Shown here: piece by piece, positions 24,401 through 35,026 of the stretch
Layout of the letters: every line of letters begins with the position of its first letter
Position numbering within the stretch: position 1 is the first letter of the stretch
Assembly: GCA_037903475.1 (NCBI GenBank)
Contig: JBAJFG010000034.1
Location: forward strand, 1 to 64,000
Source: Ancylostoma caninum
Lineage: Eukaryota; Nematoda; Chromadorea; Rhabditida; Ancylostomatidae
Length of the DNA stretch: 64,000 nucleotides
Direction: 5' to 3'
Position numbers and translations under genes: made by a program
The notes under the pieces: generated by a model
Seen by the model: only the letters and a program-made list of their open reading frames with translations
What the model was told of the DNA's origin: nothing
Databases searched by the model: none

Positions 24401-25287
24401 GCAATTATGATGCAAATCGCGATGACTATTACCACAACAGGTAGCTAAGAACATTTAAAAATAAAAATTCGATAAAAAACGTAAAGAGATGTTCAAGCGA
24501 ATGAGTCACCTTCAAGAAGCACGAACAACACGTGCGCCCAATGTAATCGCGAAACCTTTCCAGCCTTCCCTTTGGAGGAGGAGGGCTATCCGTTGTTCTA
24601 GAATCCAAGTAAATCCTTGCAAAAATCCACGAACCCACCAGTGCAATAAATGCAGCACTCACGGAGATGTTACTTTTGGATATTTCAGTGTATATATAGG
24701 ATCACGTTGCGATAAGGAATTTGGAGCTCATATCTAACTAGAAAATTGCCCGAAACGAGCAATAAATCAGCGAGAACGGGGTTGTGTCTTTCATGCGCGC
24801 CCTCCTTGATGTGGGTGGGTCCCGCCACGCAAATGTTAGGCAAGCATGTGCGCATAAAATCGATCGTTGTTCAGTGCGGTGAGAGATACCGGAGCTTTTG
24901 AATCTTCATCACTGCCTAAGGGTAACATCTCTGTAGGTAGGTGGAAATTCTGGTGTGCTACTTACCGTTATGATTCTCCTGTGACTACCACACGGTGAAT
25001 GACAAACTTCAGAAGCGAAGATCTCCGTGAGTGATGCATCCGAGAAAATGGGAAGGTTAGGGACCTACCGCTGTTGTTGTTCCTGTCGAGGGGTTCGAGG
25101 TGAGTACATATTGCCGTGTGCTTGTGAGTTGGTTAGAGGTGCTCGTCTCTTCTGAAAGAAGAAATCCAGGATACCGTAGAAGTATGAGACACAAGTCACT
25201 ATTACAATTACTGAGGTAACCTACACCACTTTCAAGAGAATATGTGGCAGCACTGCAGTCAAGTGTAGGATCCACTGGCAATGACAT
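21492..25287 (-). CDS. Type II membrane protein with seven LDLa repeats (3' end open)
   Basis: Surface protein with a cytoplasmic N-terminus, one membrane helix and an extracellular string of LDL-receptor class A repeats (calcium- and ligand-binding). Exons: 25287-25225, 25151-25069, 24597-24510, 24444-24373, 24255-24076, 24014-23936, 23763-23638, 22472-22333, 22276-22193, 22059-21961, 21900-21841, 21784-21665, 21609-21492. The N-terminus is Gln/Pro-rich ([17 protein letters not shown]) with a TCCSCFLK cysteine cluster. The helix is [20 protein letters not shown]. The repeats show [60 protein letters not shown] and [13 protein letters not shown]. The first repeat lacks the third cysteine. The donor of the membrane exon is uncertain: GTAATC at 24372 keeps phase, while the nicer GTGAAG downstream breaks it. 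The last exon ends in phase 1 at CAAG|GTAGG and no following exon was found, so the C-terminus is missing or lies further downstream. Confidence 0.85.
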
Positions 25288-26039
25288 ACAATATTAGACG
25301 TAAAACGTGTTAAAACAGTCCAGTGGTCGAGCACCTTCAATAGGATTCATTTAGTCGAAGAACTAACTAGTAGAAATATAAGTAAGAAACAAGTAATATT
25401 GGTAAAGTAACTATTGATTGTAGAGCTAATATTAGAAAGGGAGAAAATTTAGGAGAAAAAATCGGTACACGGCAAGTCGCCGCCGATCCTGAGAGATTTC
25501 TAGAACATTTCTTGGCGCGAAATGGATTGCATCCGTAGACCAAATAATCTCAGGGTCAAATGTGTTCCAGTATGGAGACTATACCTAGGACCGAATGAAA
25601 CTCGCATAACTCAATTTATTTAACCATTCATCCAGGACTAGGTCCGAAGAATTTAAATGTTTAGAAAAGGGACCTAAATGTCTCCTCATCATTCCTTAAG
25701 GATGCTATTGCTCCCTCTTTTTCAAACATCCGAACTATGGACTTGTTCGACATCGAATTTTCGAATTTCAAACAGGTCAATGGGTACCTAATAATCTAAT
25801 ACATTATTCTGTGCTAACTATAGTTGAGACCTCAGACTTCTAGTTAGATCCTTGAACTGCCCTGGACCTATTACATATTGTTCGCTTAGTGATGTGAAGA
25901 TGGCTGGATCCCATATCTGTCACACCCATCTGTAGGGATTCACATGGATTTCACCGCGAAAAGGTGTTTTGCCTAAGGATCAGTTTCCAGGAATAAACCT
26001 GGGCTAGGAAGCACCATTAAGTTTACTCAGGGTAAATGC
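25288..26039. other. Intergenic upstream of the LDLa gene
   Basis: No coding exon was recognised. It presumably includes the LDLa gene promoter. Around 25985-26090 there are GGGTAAA/GTAAACTTGG words like those of the GATTACCC family, but ends could not be set. Confidence 0.4.
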
Positions 26040-26275
26040 TTCGATGCCCGTGTTAGAAGTAGGTAAACTTGGTAGTGTTATTACGTCCACCCTGAGTCCA
26101 TCTTGCGGATTCTTCCAGAAAGTAGTATAGTGCGTTCCACCACTGACAATGGTTGGGAAGACAGCAGAGAGAAAAAGAACGCGGGAAAGTGTGCAGCAGT
26201 TGGAGAGAAATGAGAGAAAAGCAGGCTGTCCGCGCGGTTACTCAACTATTGTCGCGTTTGGAACACACTATATGA
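26040..26275. repeat. Dispersed repeat (GCGGGAAAGTGTGC family), copy 1
   Basis: Core words GAGAGAAAAAG, CGCGGGAAAGTGTGCAGCAG, GGAGAGAAATGAGAGAAAA and TACTCAACTATTGTCGCGTT occur in this order. The same order, in diverged form, is found at 42250-42420 and, inverted, at 42540-42720. Confidence 0.6.
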
Positions 26276-26462
26276 CTGCTTGCTCTGAGTAGTGTAGTTA
26301 TAAACGTAATTATACTGCTGTATTTAGCACGATTCAGAAAAGTGTATTTCTTGATAAATACGTATATAAAAATAACACTACGATATACATTATAACTACA
26401 ATACAACCCAATATCTATAAAAAAAACGGCACAACACAAAAAAAAAATTCTCAATGAACAGC

Positions 26463-27052
26463 TCAAGCATGTTTTTTCTTTTGTGACTTGTTCTCCTTAT
26501 GCTTTCTGGTAGATTTGATGTTGTCTACTGAAAGCAAATTTTTAATGCCTCATTAATGCTAGATAAACAGAATACTACTGTTTTATTTACCTCTTCCACA
26601 TTCAAAGGTGACCGTTCGGCTGCGAATTGTCCTTTCTCGTCCCTGAATGTTTGTCCTTAGAAGCTGAGATGATTTATTTCGCGATGCTTTAGTTTTTGTG
26701 TGCGTTAATATTTAAAAGCGAAACCCAACTTACCGACTTCTTTGATTTCGTAGATTCTTTACCAGCTTTTTAACCTTTCTCGCAGCTTTTTTGGCGGCCT
26801 TTGAGACTGAAAAAGCTATTCTGAGAGATTTCTAACCAAAATTTATTAAGAACAATGCTTATTTACTTGATTTGACGTGAAATGACTTTTTCGTTTTCTT
26901 CGTTATTGCTTTTTTGACTTTTTGAGCAGTTTCCTTTGCTGAAAAGTTGTTCACTGAGGATTTCTTAATCACGTTTATCAAGAACAACAACAAAAGGATA
27001 ACTAACAAAATGACTTGGCGGATTTTGACAATTTGGCCACTTTGTTATATCG
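26463..27052 (-). CDS. Lysine-rich protein, 3' exons (5' end not found)
   Basis: Five tiny exons joined by short introns: 27052-27007, 26938-26867, 26806-26763, 26642-26591, 26527-26463 (stop TGA). Phases agree throughout. The protein is strongly basic: KVAKLSKSAK, KETAQKVKKAITKKTKK, KAAKKAARKVKKL, then RTIRSRTVTFECGR, ending in KHKENKSQKKKHA. AK/KK repeats resemble histone H1 tails or nucleolar proteins, so nuclear location is likely; no family is named. The exon at 26806 could alternatively end at 26734, but that puts a stop right after the next splice. No initiator exon with matching phase was found upstream. Confidence 0.5.
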
Positions 27053-27462
27053 CTGAAAATATTTGTGTATATGAAACGACTCTTCTATAATACTTGCAAT
27101 GATTCAAAAACACAGGAAGAGAAAAAAGATTCGCCCTTCCAGACAAAGAAAATGAAAATCCTTACATGTGGCATTTTTTTACTGAACGTTACGGATTTAG
27201 TTTCAATTTTAACCTAAAAATACATGAGCTAGAACGGGTCTTTAAGTCGAGAAGACCATCTGTAATATTACTCACCGATCTGTTTCTTAACTCATATGTC
27301 CTTTCCTCTTTAAGAATTGACTTAGTAGACCTAGTAGTAGGCATTGTGACCTATATAAATAAACAGTTTCAAAAATGCAGCAGAGTTACATCGCAAAAAC
27401 TATCATTAGGAGCGAGAACGAGGAAAAAGTAAAGTTGGAGGATGGTAAGAAGATCTGAGCCG
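27053..27462. other. Probable upstream part of the lysine-rich gene
   Basis: The missing 5' exon(s) of the gene ending at 26463 should lie here or beyond. A hydrophobic minus-strand peptide, LTILQLYFFLVLAPNDS, at about 27415-27455 could be part of a signal exon, but its splice sites could not be fixed. Confidence 0.3.
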
Positions 27463-27542
27463 GGATGCGTCATTGGAATTACCCATGGTAGAAGTGTTGA
27501 CCTGTTAGCACACTCACCTTGGATAATCTCAACGATGCATGT
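27463..27542. repeat. GATTACCC-family inverted-repeat element, short copy
   Basis: The left end GGATGCGTCATTGGAATTAC is inverted at the right end (TGGATAATCTCAACGATGCA). GTGTTGACCTGTTAGCACAC lies in the middle. Confidence 0.55.
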
Positions 27543-28973
27543 GGAATAAAGAGTAAAGAATGGAGAAGGAGACAGAGCTGCTGGTCTCCACGCTGGAGAG
27601 GAGGGAGCGACCGCACGCCGCAAAGCACGAAGACATGAGTGACGGCTTCTGCGCATCGACGGAGTCTGCAGCTGCCGCGTGGCACTGAACATGTTCACTG
27701 CCATGTTGAAGTCCTTTAGTAAGGAGGAGTGATTCTGCGCAGCACCTCGTCACTTCTTCCAGGTATTCATGGTATGCCAGTGAGAGGAACGTTGAGAGTG
27801 TTGGTATATCCGTGTTTCACAATTCATTTAGTATGCTGAACACGAGCACCACTTCCATAATGTATCGTAACCCCGTTTTCGTAGGGATACGATTGCTATA
27901 CGGTCTAAACACCCCTGAATCTGCTGAATATTTGCGTCGGTGAATGACGTCAGTCTGAATTCTCTAGTATTATAGTGGACGTCAAAGGCGTTGGCCCACC
28001 TGCGGCCTCGAGAAGGACGTCGTGCAACCGCGCCGCGAGCGCCGTAACCTATGTATTCTGCTGCTTTCATGCAATTTCTAGTAATTTTGCTACCTGATTT
28101 TAAGGATTTTCGAGCAATTCGGGAAGAAAAGACCCTAGAAATAGCATCTTGGCGGCGACGACACCGATGCCGGCGCGCGCGGCGCGGTGGCGGGTAGGGT
28201 TGTGGTAGACATACTGTGGGTACGGCATCTCACGGAATTTTCTGGAAATTTGCATAGGACGGTTATTTGAGGTGCGGAAGACGAATACCATATCCACCTC
28301 TACCGCAACATCATTTTGTAGGGTTATGGAAGGGATGCTTTAGAATCGACATAGCACAAAATCTTGTGAAAATTTGCATAGGGGGTTGTTTGAAGTGCTG
28401 GAGACAATATCGCATCTATTTTGGGGTTTTCCAATTTTACGGACTGGAAGACTTCAAAAAATTCTCTTGCTGAAATTCTGTTTAGATGTCTAGCTTGTTG
28501 TCAGTAGCATACTACTTTGACATTTGTGGTCAGTGGAAAATTCCACATGGAAAATTTGTCGACTGTCGACAGTTATTTCCGAAACTTTTCAGACCATCCT
28601 CTTACAAAGTAGCGAACTTTGACCACGTTGACAGTTGGCCACGAAATTCTATTTCAAGATGGCAGTAAGTCACAGGTGGCCTATCTGTTTTCTGTTTGTA
28701 TAGTTCCTTTTTCAAATCGTCGAATCGTCCAGCTAGCACAGCCGAATTACAGACAGCATTTCTTAGTAGACTATCCAAAATTCCTTGTTGCAGTGACGAT
28801 CCAGCTTTTGGTTGCCACAATGAGTACGCCTCACAGGAAAGAAACAAAGAGAATTCTTTGTAGCTCTTCAATTCAAGGTTCTGAGTTGCATTCAAAGGTT
28901 CCTCGACGATTTGATTCCTGAAGGGCAATTCTAACCTCTGCCGACACGACTGTTGCCCACCGTTGAGCATTGG
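27543..28973. other. Repeat-rich intergenic DNA
   Basis: GC-rich blocks at 27960-28060 and 28145-28200 (GCGCCGCGAGCGCC, GCGCGCGCGGCGCGG) look like ends of palindromic elements. Two imperfect copies of an AAATTTGCATAGG unit occur at about 28245 and 28370. A 122-codon minus-strand open frame (28602-28970) has protein-like composition but no motif, and is not called. Confidence 0.4.
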
Positions 28974-29201
28974 CTGTGTTTACACTTCATCGCGACGCAA
29001 CTGCCGCGGTAGACCAAATTCGCTCTGCACCTTCTAGCTGACGCAATCCGATGATTTCATCAGCGTTCATTGTATGTGAATTTGCACCACCACGTAAATT
29101 TGTGAAGTTTAGAGCGGCGCGACGGCTTCGCCAACGGTCGCGTCGCGCTTTTTGTGGCTGTCGCCATGACGTTATCGCCGAGCGCAGAAGTATAAACACA
29201 G
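28974..29201. repeat. Palindromic MITE (CTGTGTTTAYACTTC ends)
   Basis: The left end GGCTGTGTTTACACTTCATC and the right end GCAGAAGTATAAACACAGCT are inverted copies. Inside, CGCGACGCAAC near the left is answered by GTCGCGTCGCGC near the right. A shorter relative lies at 35215-35354. Confidence 0.65.
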
Positions 29202-29463
29202 CTTAGGCCTAAACATTTGAAGTTCCTTGTAGATACGGGATTTTTCGGAAGTGTTGTGTACATCAGTGCGAAAACTTATTCGCTTGTCTGATCTTTTAGT
29301 GGACGAATAGCTGCAAAATGTTTTTAGAAGTTCAGTAAGTAAAGTTAGCACGTCTCTAAACTCACAATCTGATGTTTATTCACAATCTCGTGCATTCGTA
29401 CAGACATGGCAAGAAGTTCAATGAACACAAACAATCAAAATATCATAGACAAGGAAAGCATAT
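29202..29463. other. Intergenic, nothing recognised
   Basis: No exon or further repeat was recognised between two transposon insertions. Confidence 0.45.
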
Positions 29464-29471
29464 GCGGTTAG

Positions 29472-29747
29472 CAGTGGCGGACGCAGGGGGGGGGGGGGGG
29501 GCGCGCCCCCCCCGAGAATGGGTCGCCAAATTTTCGAAATTACTTTACAATACAAATAAAAATCTTGTGTTAGTTTATTTTTAATTGTTTATTTTTATTA
29601 TTATTTTTAATATATTTTTTATTTATTGTTTATTATTATAATTAATATTATTATTAATTTTATTTTCCGTCTGGGTCCCCAAAACGGCGGAGACCCCACT
29701 TTTCTTCCCACGCCCCCCCTCCCGCCCACTTTCTGCGTCCGCCACTG
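29472..29747. mobile_element. Non-autonomous hAT element with perfect 8-bp target duplication
   Basis: The ends CAGTGGCGGACGCAG and CTGCGTCCGCCACTG are perfect inverted repeats. The 8-bp sequence GCGGTTAG lies on both sides (29464-29471 and 29748-29755). The CAGTGGCG end and 8-bp duplication are hAT hallmarks. The 276-bp body is AT-rich with G and C runs next to the ends and no coding capacity. The intact duplication argues for a fairly recent insertion. Confidence 0.92.
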
Positions 29748-29817
29748 GCGGTTAGTACTCCTTTTTGTGGAATGAGATTAGAGTTATCTAAATAATCGAT
29801 TCCTATTGAAACAACAC

Positions 29818-31979
29818 TCAGCTGCCCTTGAGTGGAATACCACAGCTGTCACCTTTCTTTAATTTGCTATTTTTCTTTATTGTTTTCTTCTGTTTTCTCA
29901 CAATTTTCGTTTTCACAGTCCTCTCCTGTTGTTTGGCCTGCTTGGTAATGCCTGGAGTGTGGACGAACTTCTCCAGCTGTTGGTTAAAAAGTACGGCCTG
30001 CGCCCATCCAGCGTACGCTCCGAATTTTTCTTCGTAGAACTCCACTGAAAATCAGTATTGAAAGAAATTCAAAAGCTGTTTAGGTGATCGAGGAGCTCAC
30101 TAATACGACGGTTCAGAGCGTCAGTCAAGCTGGAATCCTTCAACGTAGGGAGAAAGTATTTCTTTGTGATCTAGAAAAACAATCTGACATGAATTATAAC
30201 AGCCAGAAGAAGAGAGCAGTTAACCAACCTCGAAGACGTGACGATCTATCGGAACACACTGATTTTGCCCTAATGACATCAGTGCTACACATTCAGCAAC
30301 CTAAAAATGTATTCAAACATTTTCACCCGAAAATCAACATTGAGAATATGAACTATTAAACACCTTTGGGCCAACACCTGAGAATCCACGAAGAAACTTT
30401 CGGATTTCATCGCATGGAAGAGTTTGTACATCAAAAAGAATGTCTGGACTCATCTCGTTCAGCTGTCGCACAGTTCCACTGCAAGTGTTGTCGTTAACCG
30501 CAGTAAAAAAAAATTTGGGCAAAAAGGTGCTAAAATGCTCCGGCTCCGTCCTAGGTATGAGTTTCTCGTGCTCAGGACTTTGAAGGAATTCAGATGACTG
30601 CTTCAAAACTTCTTTCGTATGAATCTTGCTGCGGAAAGATCCTGTGCAACAAAATTGAAGTTGAAATTTCTGGAAAGTAGCGAAGAAGTCTGACGAAATC
30701 ATAAATAGTGTAGAATCCGCTCAGACTTTATTGGGTTACAGTGAGCGTCGACAGAAGTGCGCTTTTCGCGGATTCGAGAGGCACGCAGCGCGACCGCGCC
30801 ACTGGCGCTGGAAACGGCGTTGTAGTGGCAAGTCATAGCATTTTCTTGCTAGTATCCATCCTATTTGATGTTAATCATGAAGGAAATTAATCAACTATCA
30901 ATAACACACTATGATTTGCTATCACGGCTACGATCCCAGCTCAAGCGGCGCGGTCGCGACGCGTGCTACCGGGGTCCGCAAAAAACGCAATTCCATCGAC
31001 GTTTACTGTGTGTTCAAACGACTGATAGCTATAGATGCTACCTATCCTAACATTTTAATCAATTCTCTTTCATTGAAATTATTCGTGAGCCTGCGAACAG
31101 ATTCTCATGATGAACTGGTTATCGAATCTCAGAGGTATACTCATTCCTACCTGACATAATTAGCTCTATATCCAAACTGCTGTTCGCGTAGCACAGCTGT
31201 CAGCTCATCCTGAACTGCAACCAGCTGAGACAAGGTCGGAAAAGCGTACCCCAACTCCGGGAAGCGTTCAAGGACGTGAGCGCTCTGAGTTGGCGAATCC
31301 AGAACAATTGGATCACCATAGAGCTTTGCCAATTTATTAACCATACCTTAAGGATTAGCAATGCAGATCAGAAAGGAAAGTCGTACAAAGAATGGTGTGA
31401 AGACATACTTGAGATCCTGGGAATGTTATTGTTAGCTGAACAGATAAAAGCCAGTAGAGTCTCCAATGGTTCTTGTTTAAGTATTCGAATGCCATGCAGC
31501 TCCTTTACATCTTTCAGCTGAGTCATGAAAGGGTCGCGATCACACCAGTCCCTCCATAGTTCAGTAAGGGAGACCTCCAACTAGAACAACCATCTTTTTC
31601 CGGCTCAACTTCTATGTCGTTCGAAATAGTGTCTAGGAAGGTGTAAAAATATATGTAGTCATGTGCCACACTGCCTTACTTGAAAGTATTTGTGGAGTTT
31701 TGTAGCTACGTCGATGTTTTCACTCCTGGGAGCACGACCAAGGCAACGCCACTCTACTTGCTCATTGTCAAGGCGTCTGATGTGCAACAGCAACCCTTCT
31801 ACTACTCCATAGAAGGCATCTTCAATACTCCGCCACCTTAACAAAGTTGTTGGAACGAAAATAAACCTCGTACAATACAGCACATTCCAGGATAAACGAT
31901 TAGCTAACCTGAATGATTGTCCATTCAACAGCACAGCTTTCAAGTTTAATTCAGATGAAGGAATTTTGAGGACGTTCAT
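29818..31979 (-). CDS. OGG1: 8-oxoguanine DNA glycosylase/AP lyase OGG1
   Basis: Base-excision repair enzyme that removes 8-oxoguanine opposite C and cuts the backbone by beta-elimination. Exons: 31979-31909, 31836-31680, 31580-31409, 31346-31151, 30478-30364, 30300-30229, 30170-30101, 30044-29818. Total 1080 nt (359 aa; human OGG1-1a is 345), all phases agree. Motifs in order: GQSFRWR (N-terminal domain), LLAFICSANNNIPRI, FGYRANYVS, the helix-hairpin-helix FSGVGPKVAECVALMSL with the catalytic lysine (K of GPK, human K249), then PIDRHVF with the catalytic aspartate (human D268), then YAGWAQAVLF. The C-terminus is very basic (VRKQKKTIKKNSKLKK) and probably a nuclear localisation signal. A TATCCAG acceptor 24 nt before the ATG could serve trans-splicing. 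The intron at 30479-31150 contains a palindromic element; the exons are intact. Confidence 0.95.
30739..31008. repeat. GC-rich inverted-repeat element in OGG1 intron 4
   Basis: The left end CAGTGAGCGTCGACAGAAGT and the right end CCATCGACGTTTACTG are imperfect inverted copies. Inside are GTGCGCTTTTCGCGGA and GTCCGCAAAAAACGCA, also inverted. Same family as 20745-21010 and 38083-38336. Confidence 0.65.
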
Positions 31980-32064
31980 AACACGAATAGTTGTGAAGAA
32001 CGTCTGGATAAATTGTCAAAAATAATCTAGTTCTACATGATACTCAGAGCACAAAAGGTATCTA

Positions 32065-32241
32065 CAGGGAACTCCAAACAGCTGTGTGCAAGGGGCGGGG
32101 TCGCGGCGCGGCTCTTTTGGACAGAGACGCAGGTGTTCTGCATGTGGCTCTGGTTTCTCTGCTTCCGCCAGCAGCAGACAACCCGAGTGCCCCGCGGCGC
32201 TGCGGCTCCGCCCTTTGCACACGGCTATTTGGAGTTCCCTG
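32065..32241. repeat. GC-rich palindromic MITE, TA-flanked (GGGAACTCC family)
   Basis: The left end CAGGGAACTCCAAACAGCTG and the right end GGCTATTTGGAGTTCCCTG are inverted repeats. Both continue into GTGTGCAAGGGGCGG and its complement. TA lies at 32063-32064 and 32242-32243. It sits 86 bp upstream of the OGG1 start codon. Confidence 0.8.
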
Positions 32242-32252
32242 TAGGTAGGCCC

Positions 32253-32531
32253 CAGTGGCGAAGCACTCTCCCGATCGAGAGTAGGTCTCAGAGTAGCTAA
32301 ATTCACATTATAAAATAGACTTAGATCTTGCATTAGCCTTTTTTTTAAATCTCTTTTTTATTACTGCCCTTTAAATATTTATTTTTGATTATTTGAACTT
32401 GCAATTATTTTTTTTACCAGCCTCATTTTCAAAATTCTAGCTGTTTCGGCCCCATAGCCAGCAAAGACCTCACTTCTTTTCCACGCCCTCCCCTTCTTCC
32501 TTCCCTCCCTCACATTCTGCATCCGTCACTG
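32253..32531. mobile_element. Second hAT-type element, older
   Basis: It begins CAGTGGCGAAGCA and ends TCTGCATCCGTCACTG, the same end type as 29472-29747. The 3' half also matches (CCCCATAGCCAGCAAAGACC against the older block with GGCGGAGACCCC). Flanking 8-mers GTAGGCCC and GTAAGCGC agree at six of eight positions, as expected for an eroded target duplication. Confidence 0.75.
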
Positions 32532-32755
32532 GTAAGCGCCTATAACGGGGTCACACTAGCAAAATATATTACCACAACAATTACCGCAATATTAGACAAC
32601 TGGAGATGAGTACTCTTAGAAAACTTAATGTTACAATGTTTATCTCTCCTAGCGGGTCTATGCCGTGTTCACTAAAATTAGAGATTTCGAGATTCCTCTA
32701 GAAAGATGAACAAAGGCGCAGAAGCTGGTTTTCTGGAGAGTAATCTTACTTGTTG

Positions 32756-32830
32756 TGGGGGTACGGAGCGTTGAACCGGGATATGCTTGGCTCTACGATT
32801 GGTCAATTCATACGAATAGCCAATAGTAGT
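32756..32830. repeat. Short palindromic element core (GATTGGTCAATTCAT family)
   Basis: CTACGATTGGTCAATTCATA is followed by CGAATAGCCAATAG. Near-identical in layout to the element in GPCR intron 7. Confidence 0.55.
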
Positions 32831-33145
32831 GTTCAATTGCATCACCGTTTCCTGTGTCTACGTTTCATGGGTACGGACGTCGATGCAGCTCTGCTACTGC
32901 TACTCTACTACTGTTGGCATTCTTCAGATTCGCCCCTCCCCCATGCAATTGCCTTCCCACAGAATTTCGCCTCTCCAACTGATAGAGATGTTCGCCAACA
33001 ATTACTTGATGAACGGAAGCATGTTCAGTGACACCAGCGATAAGAAATGAAGTCAAAATGGGATGTCTCCATTCTCTGTCGCATATCCTTGGGATACCGA
33101 GTGTACCATCGGTCTAGCAGATTCCCAAGTAGCTTCATAGGTTCG

Positions 33146-33378
33146 GGTGTGTATCATCGTGAGGGAAAAAGGGGCGTAGCTAGGCAACTCTGATTGGCGC
33201 ATTCGAGCCGCCCGTTACGCCCACCTGTTTGAATTCGTAGCGCCCACGCATCAATACAGCATGTGTTACGTAATCGACGCCGTACGAGTTCAAAAATGTG
33301 GGCGGGACAAGCTGCCCGAATGCGCCAATCGGAGTCGCCTGGTAACGCCCCCTTTTCCCTCACGATGATACGCACCTC
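33146..33378. repeat. Palindromic MITE with ~60-bp arms
   Basis: The left arm GTATCATCGTGAGGGAAAAA, with GATTGGCGCATTCG further in, is matched by the reverse complement of the right arm (GTATCATCGTGAGGGAAAAG, GATTGGCGCATTCG). The middle has CCACCTG and GTACGAGTTC blocks that are only partly paired. No coding capacity. Confidence 0.8.
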
Positions 33379-35026
33379 ATAGGGTCCTATCAGACTTTTC
33401 TTCGGAGCTGTTACCCGCGATTTCAGCATCAAGATCATGGATTAGCTGTTCTTTGAACGCTCAGCCGCTTCCGCAGCAATTCCAGAGAATATTACCTATT
33501 CGAGACATAACATATACAACAGGCTCCAGATCGCCAGTATGAGAAGGAACAGATACACAAAAGCTGGAACGTGCATATACTACTACATCAAATCACGGCA
33601 TCCAAGCCAAAACTTTACGAGCTAGCCTTTAATGCCCTTACAGTTTCAGCTAGAAATTTTGAAGCCAGAATTACGAAGTAACCGCTGTGTTCGAGCCCCA
33701 GCCCCCCCCCCCCCCCCCTGTAAGGTATATGTTTTCGTATACATAATCTCTTCATCTTTAGAACCCAGAGCGGACCAGAAGATTCTCCAAATTAGTGGAT
33801 ATGCCGTCCATCCCATCCAAATCTCGTACAGGGGACAGCCGGTGTGCGCGACGGTGTCGCTGGCGGATCCGAGGAATCGCCAGTGGGCAAGGAATGGAAG
33901 GCTCGGAATGATTTGGTTCAACATGTTCTCCTATTTTTCCGCACTAAAAAGGCTACAAGTATGAAGGAGGAGCACTCTAATTCTCTGTGAGCCCTCGACG
34001 TCAGCGCCTAATTGATATCGACGCAAAAACACTTGCGTCCGCGCGTGCGTCTCCCATACCCGTGTACATCCGGAAGGGTTATCAAGACAATTGACTGTAG
34101 TGGAAAAGGAGCCCAGTACCATTGCGAGACCTTTGAGGGTGTGAAGCATTGTACCAGGAAAGGGACGGGGAGACCGAACTCTGCGACTGGCCGTTTCATC
34201 CAACTAGCCAATTGCAGGGCGCGACCGCACCGCCTCCAGCAGGTGCAACGCTACACATTCCATTATTGACAATGTTTGAAAATAGTGTAAAACATTATGT
34301 ACATCCTCAGCAATTAATGCATATGTTTCAAAAACGGCTAGTTGAAAGCGCAGCCTTTTGGTAAACATCATTTATTGAATTCTTTGAAGTGCAGCATTGA
34401 AAGCTACGCAGAGTTTGTTTTAGTGAGAGTTAGAAATTGAATAGTTCATTAGATGCAAGTACAATCATTTACCAGCTATTGTTATTTCCAACCGTTTTAT
34501 GACCAAGAACAATTACCCAGCTCACTAATCTTACATACGCAGCAAGGGAGCATTGCACCTTCCAGATTTTGCATCAAACCATACCAATAAACTGACACAA
34601 GTATGAAATTTTGCATCAGTCCGTATAGATCCTTCACTTAGCTGTCAATATGATAATGGTTCAGTAACAAACTATTTAACCAACCAATAAAATATTTAAA
34701 TTTTATACACATGAAAACAGAAATCACAACCGAATGAATCAGGGCACAACATTTTGATCACAACGGAACTGCTCACAGCCACGGATATCACTTACGGAAT
34801 TTGGTTAAATAAAATTTTCTATCTAAATGATTATGCACATATTGGACAGACTCACAACCAGTAATTAATCAGGGGCTGAACAAGTAAAGGCACTGACTTG
34901 AACAACAGTAACGAGGCTGAGCCTCATACAAGTGTAGTACTAAATGAGCAAATAGTTGTCATTTCGAGGGAAAGTTAAGTTACACGACTTCCAACAAAGA
35001 GAATAAAATGAGCAACAATAAAAAAG
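33379..35026. other. Intergenic, repeat remnants
   Basis: A poly-C run lies at about 33703-33719. A palindromic-family core (CTGCGACTGGCCGTTTCATC, then AGCCAATTGCAG) sits in 34085-34255. 34400-35000 is AT-rich and holds the 3' flank of the TMEM268-like gene. No exon was recognised. Confidence 0.4.

Noticed and set aside
28602..28970. 122-codon minus-strand open frame
   Set aside because: Protein-like composition but no motif, splice partner or recognisable family. It is flanked by repeats.
30500..30702. Open minus-strand frame continuous with OGG1 exon 5
   Set aside because: Joining exon 4 to 30478 gives the conserved YVS followed by GTVRQL in phase. The upstream open stretch has no OGG1 similarity and is intron.
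33646..33924. 92-codon minus-strand open frame
   Set aside because: A glycine run comes from a poly-C tract. No motif; probable repeat DNA.
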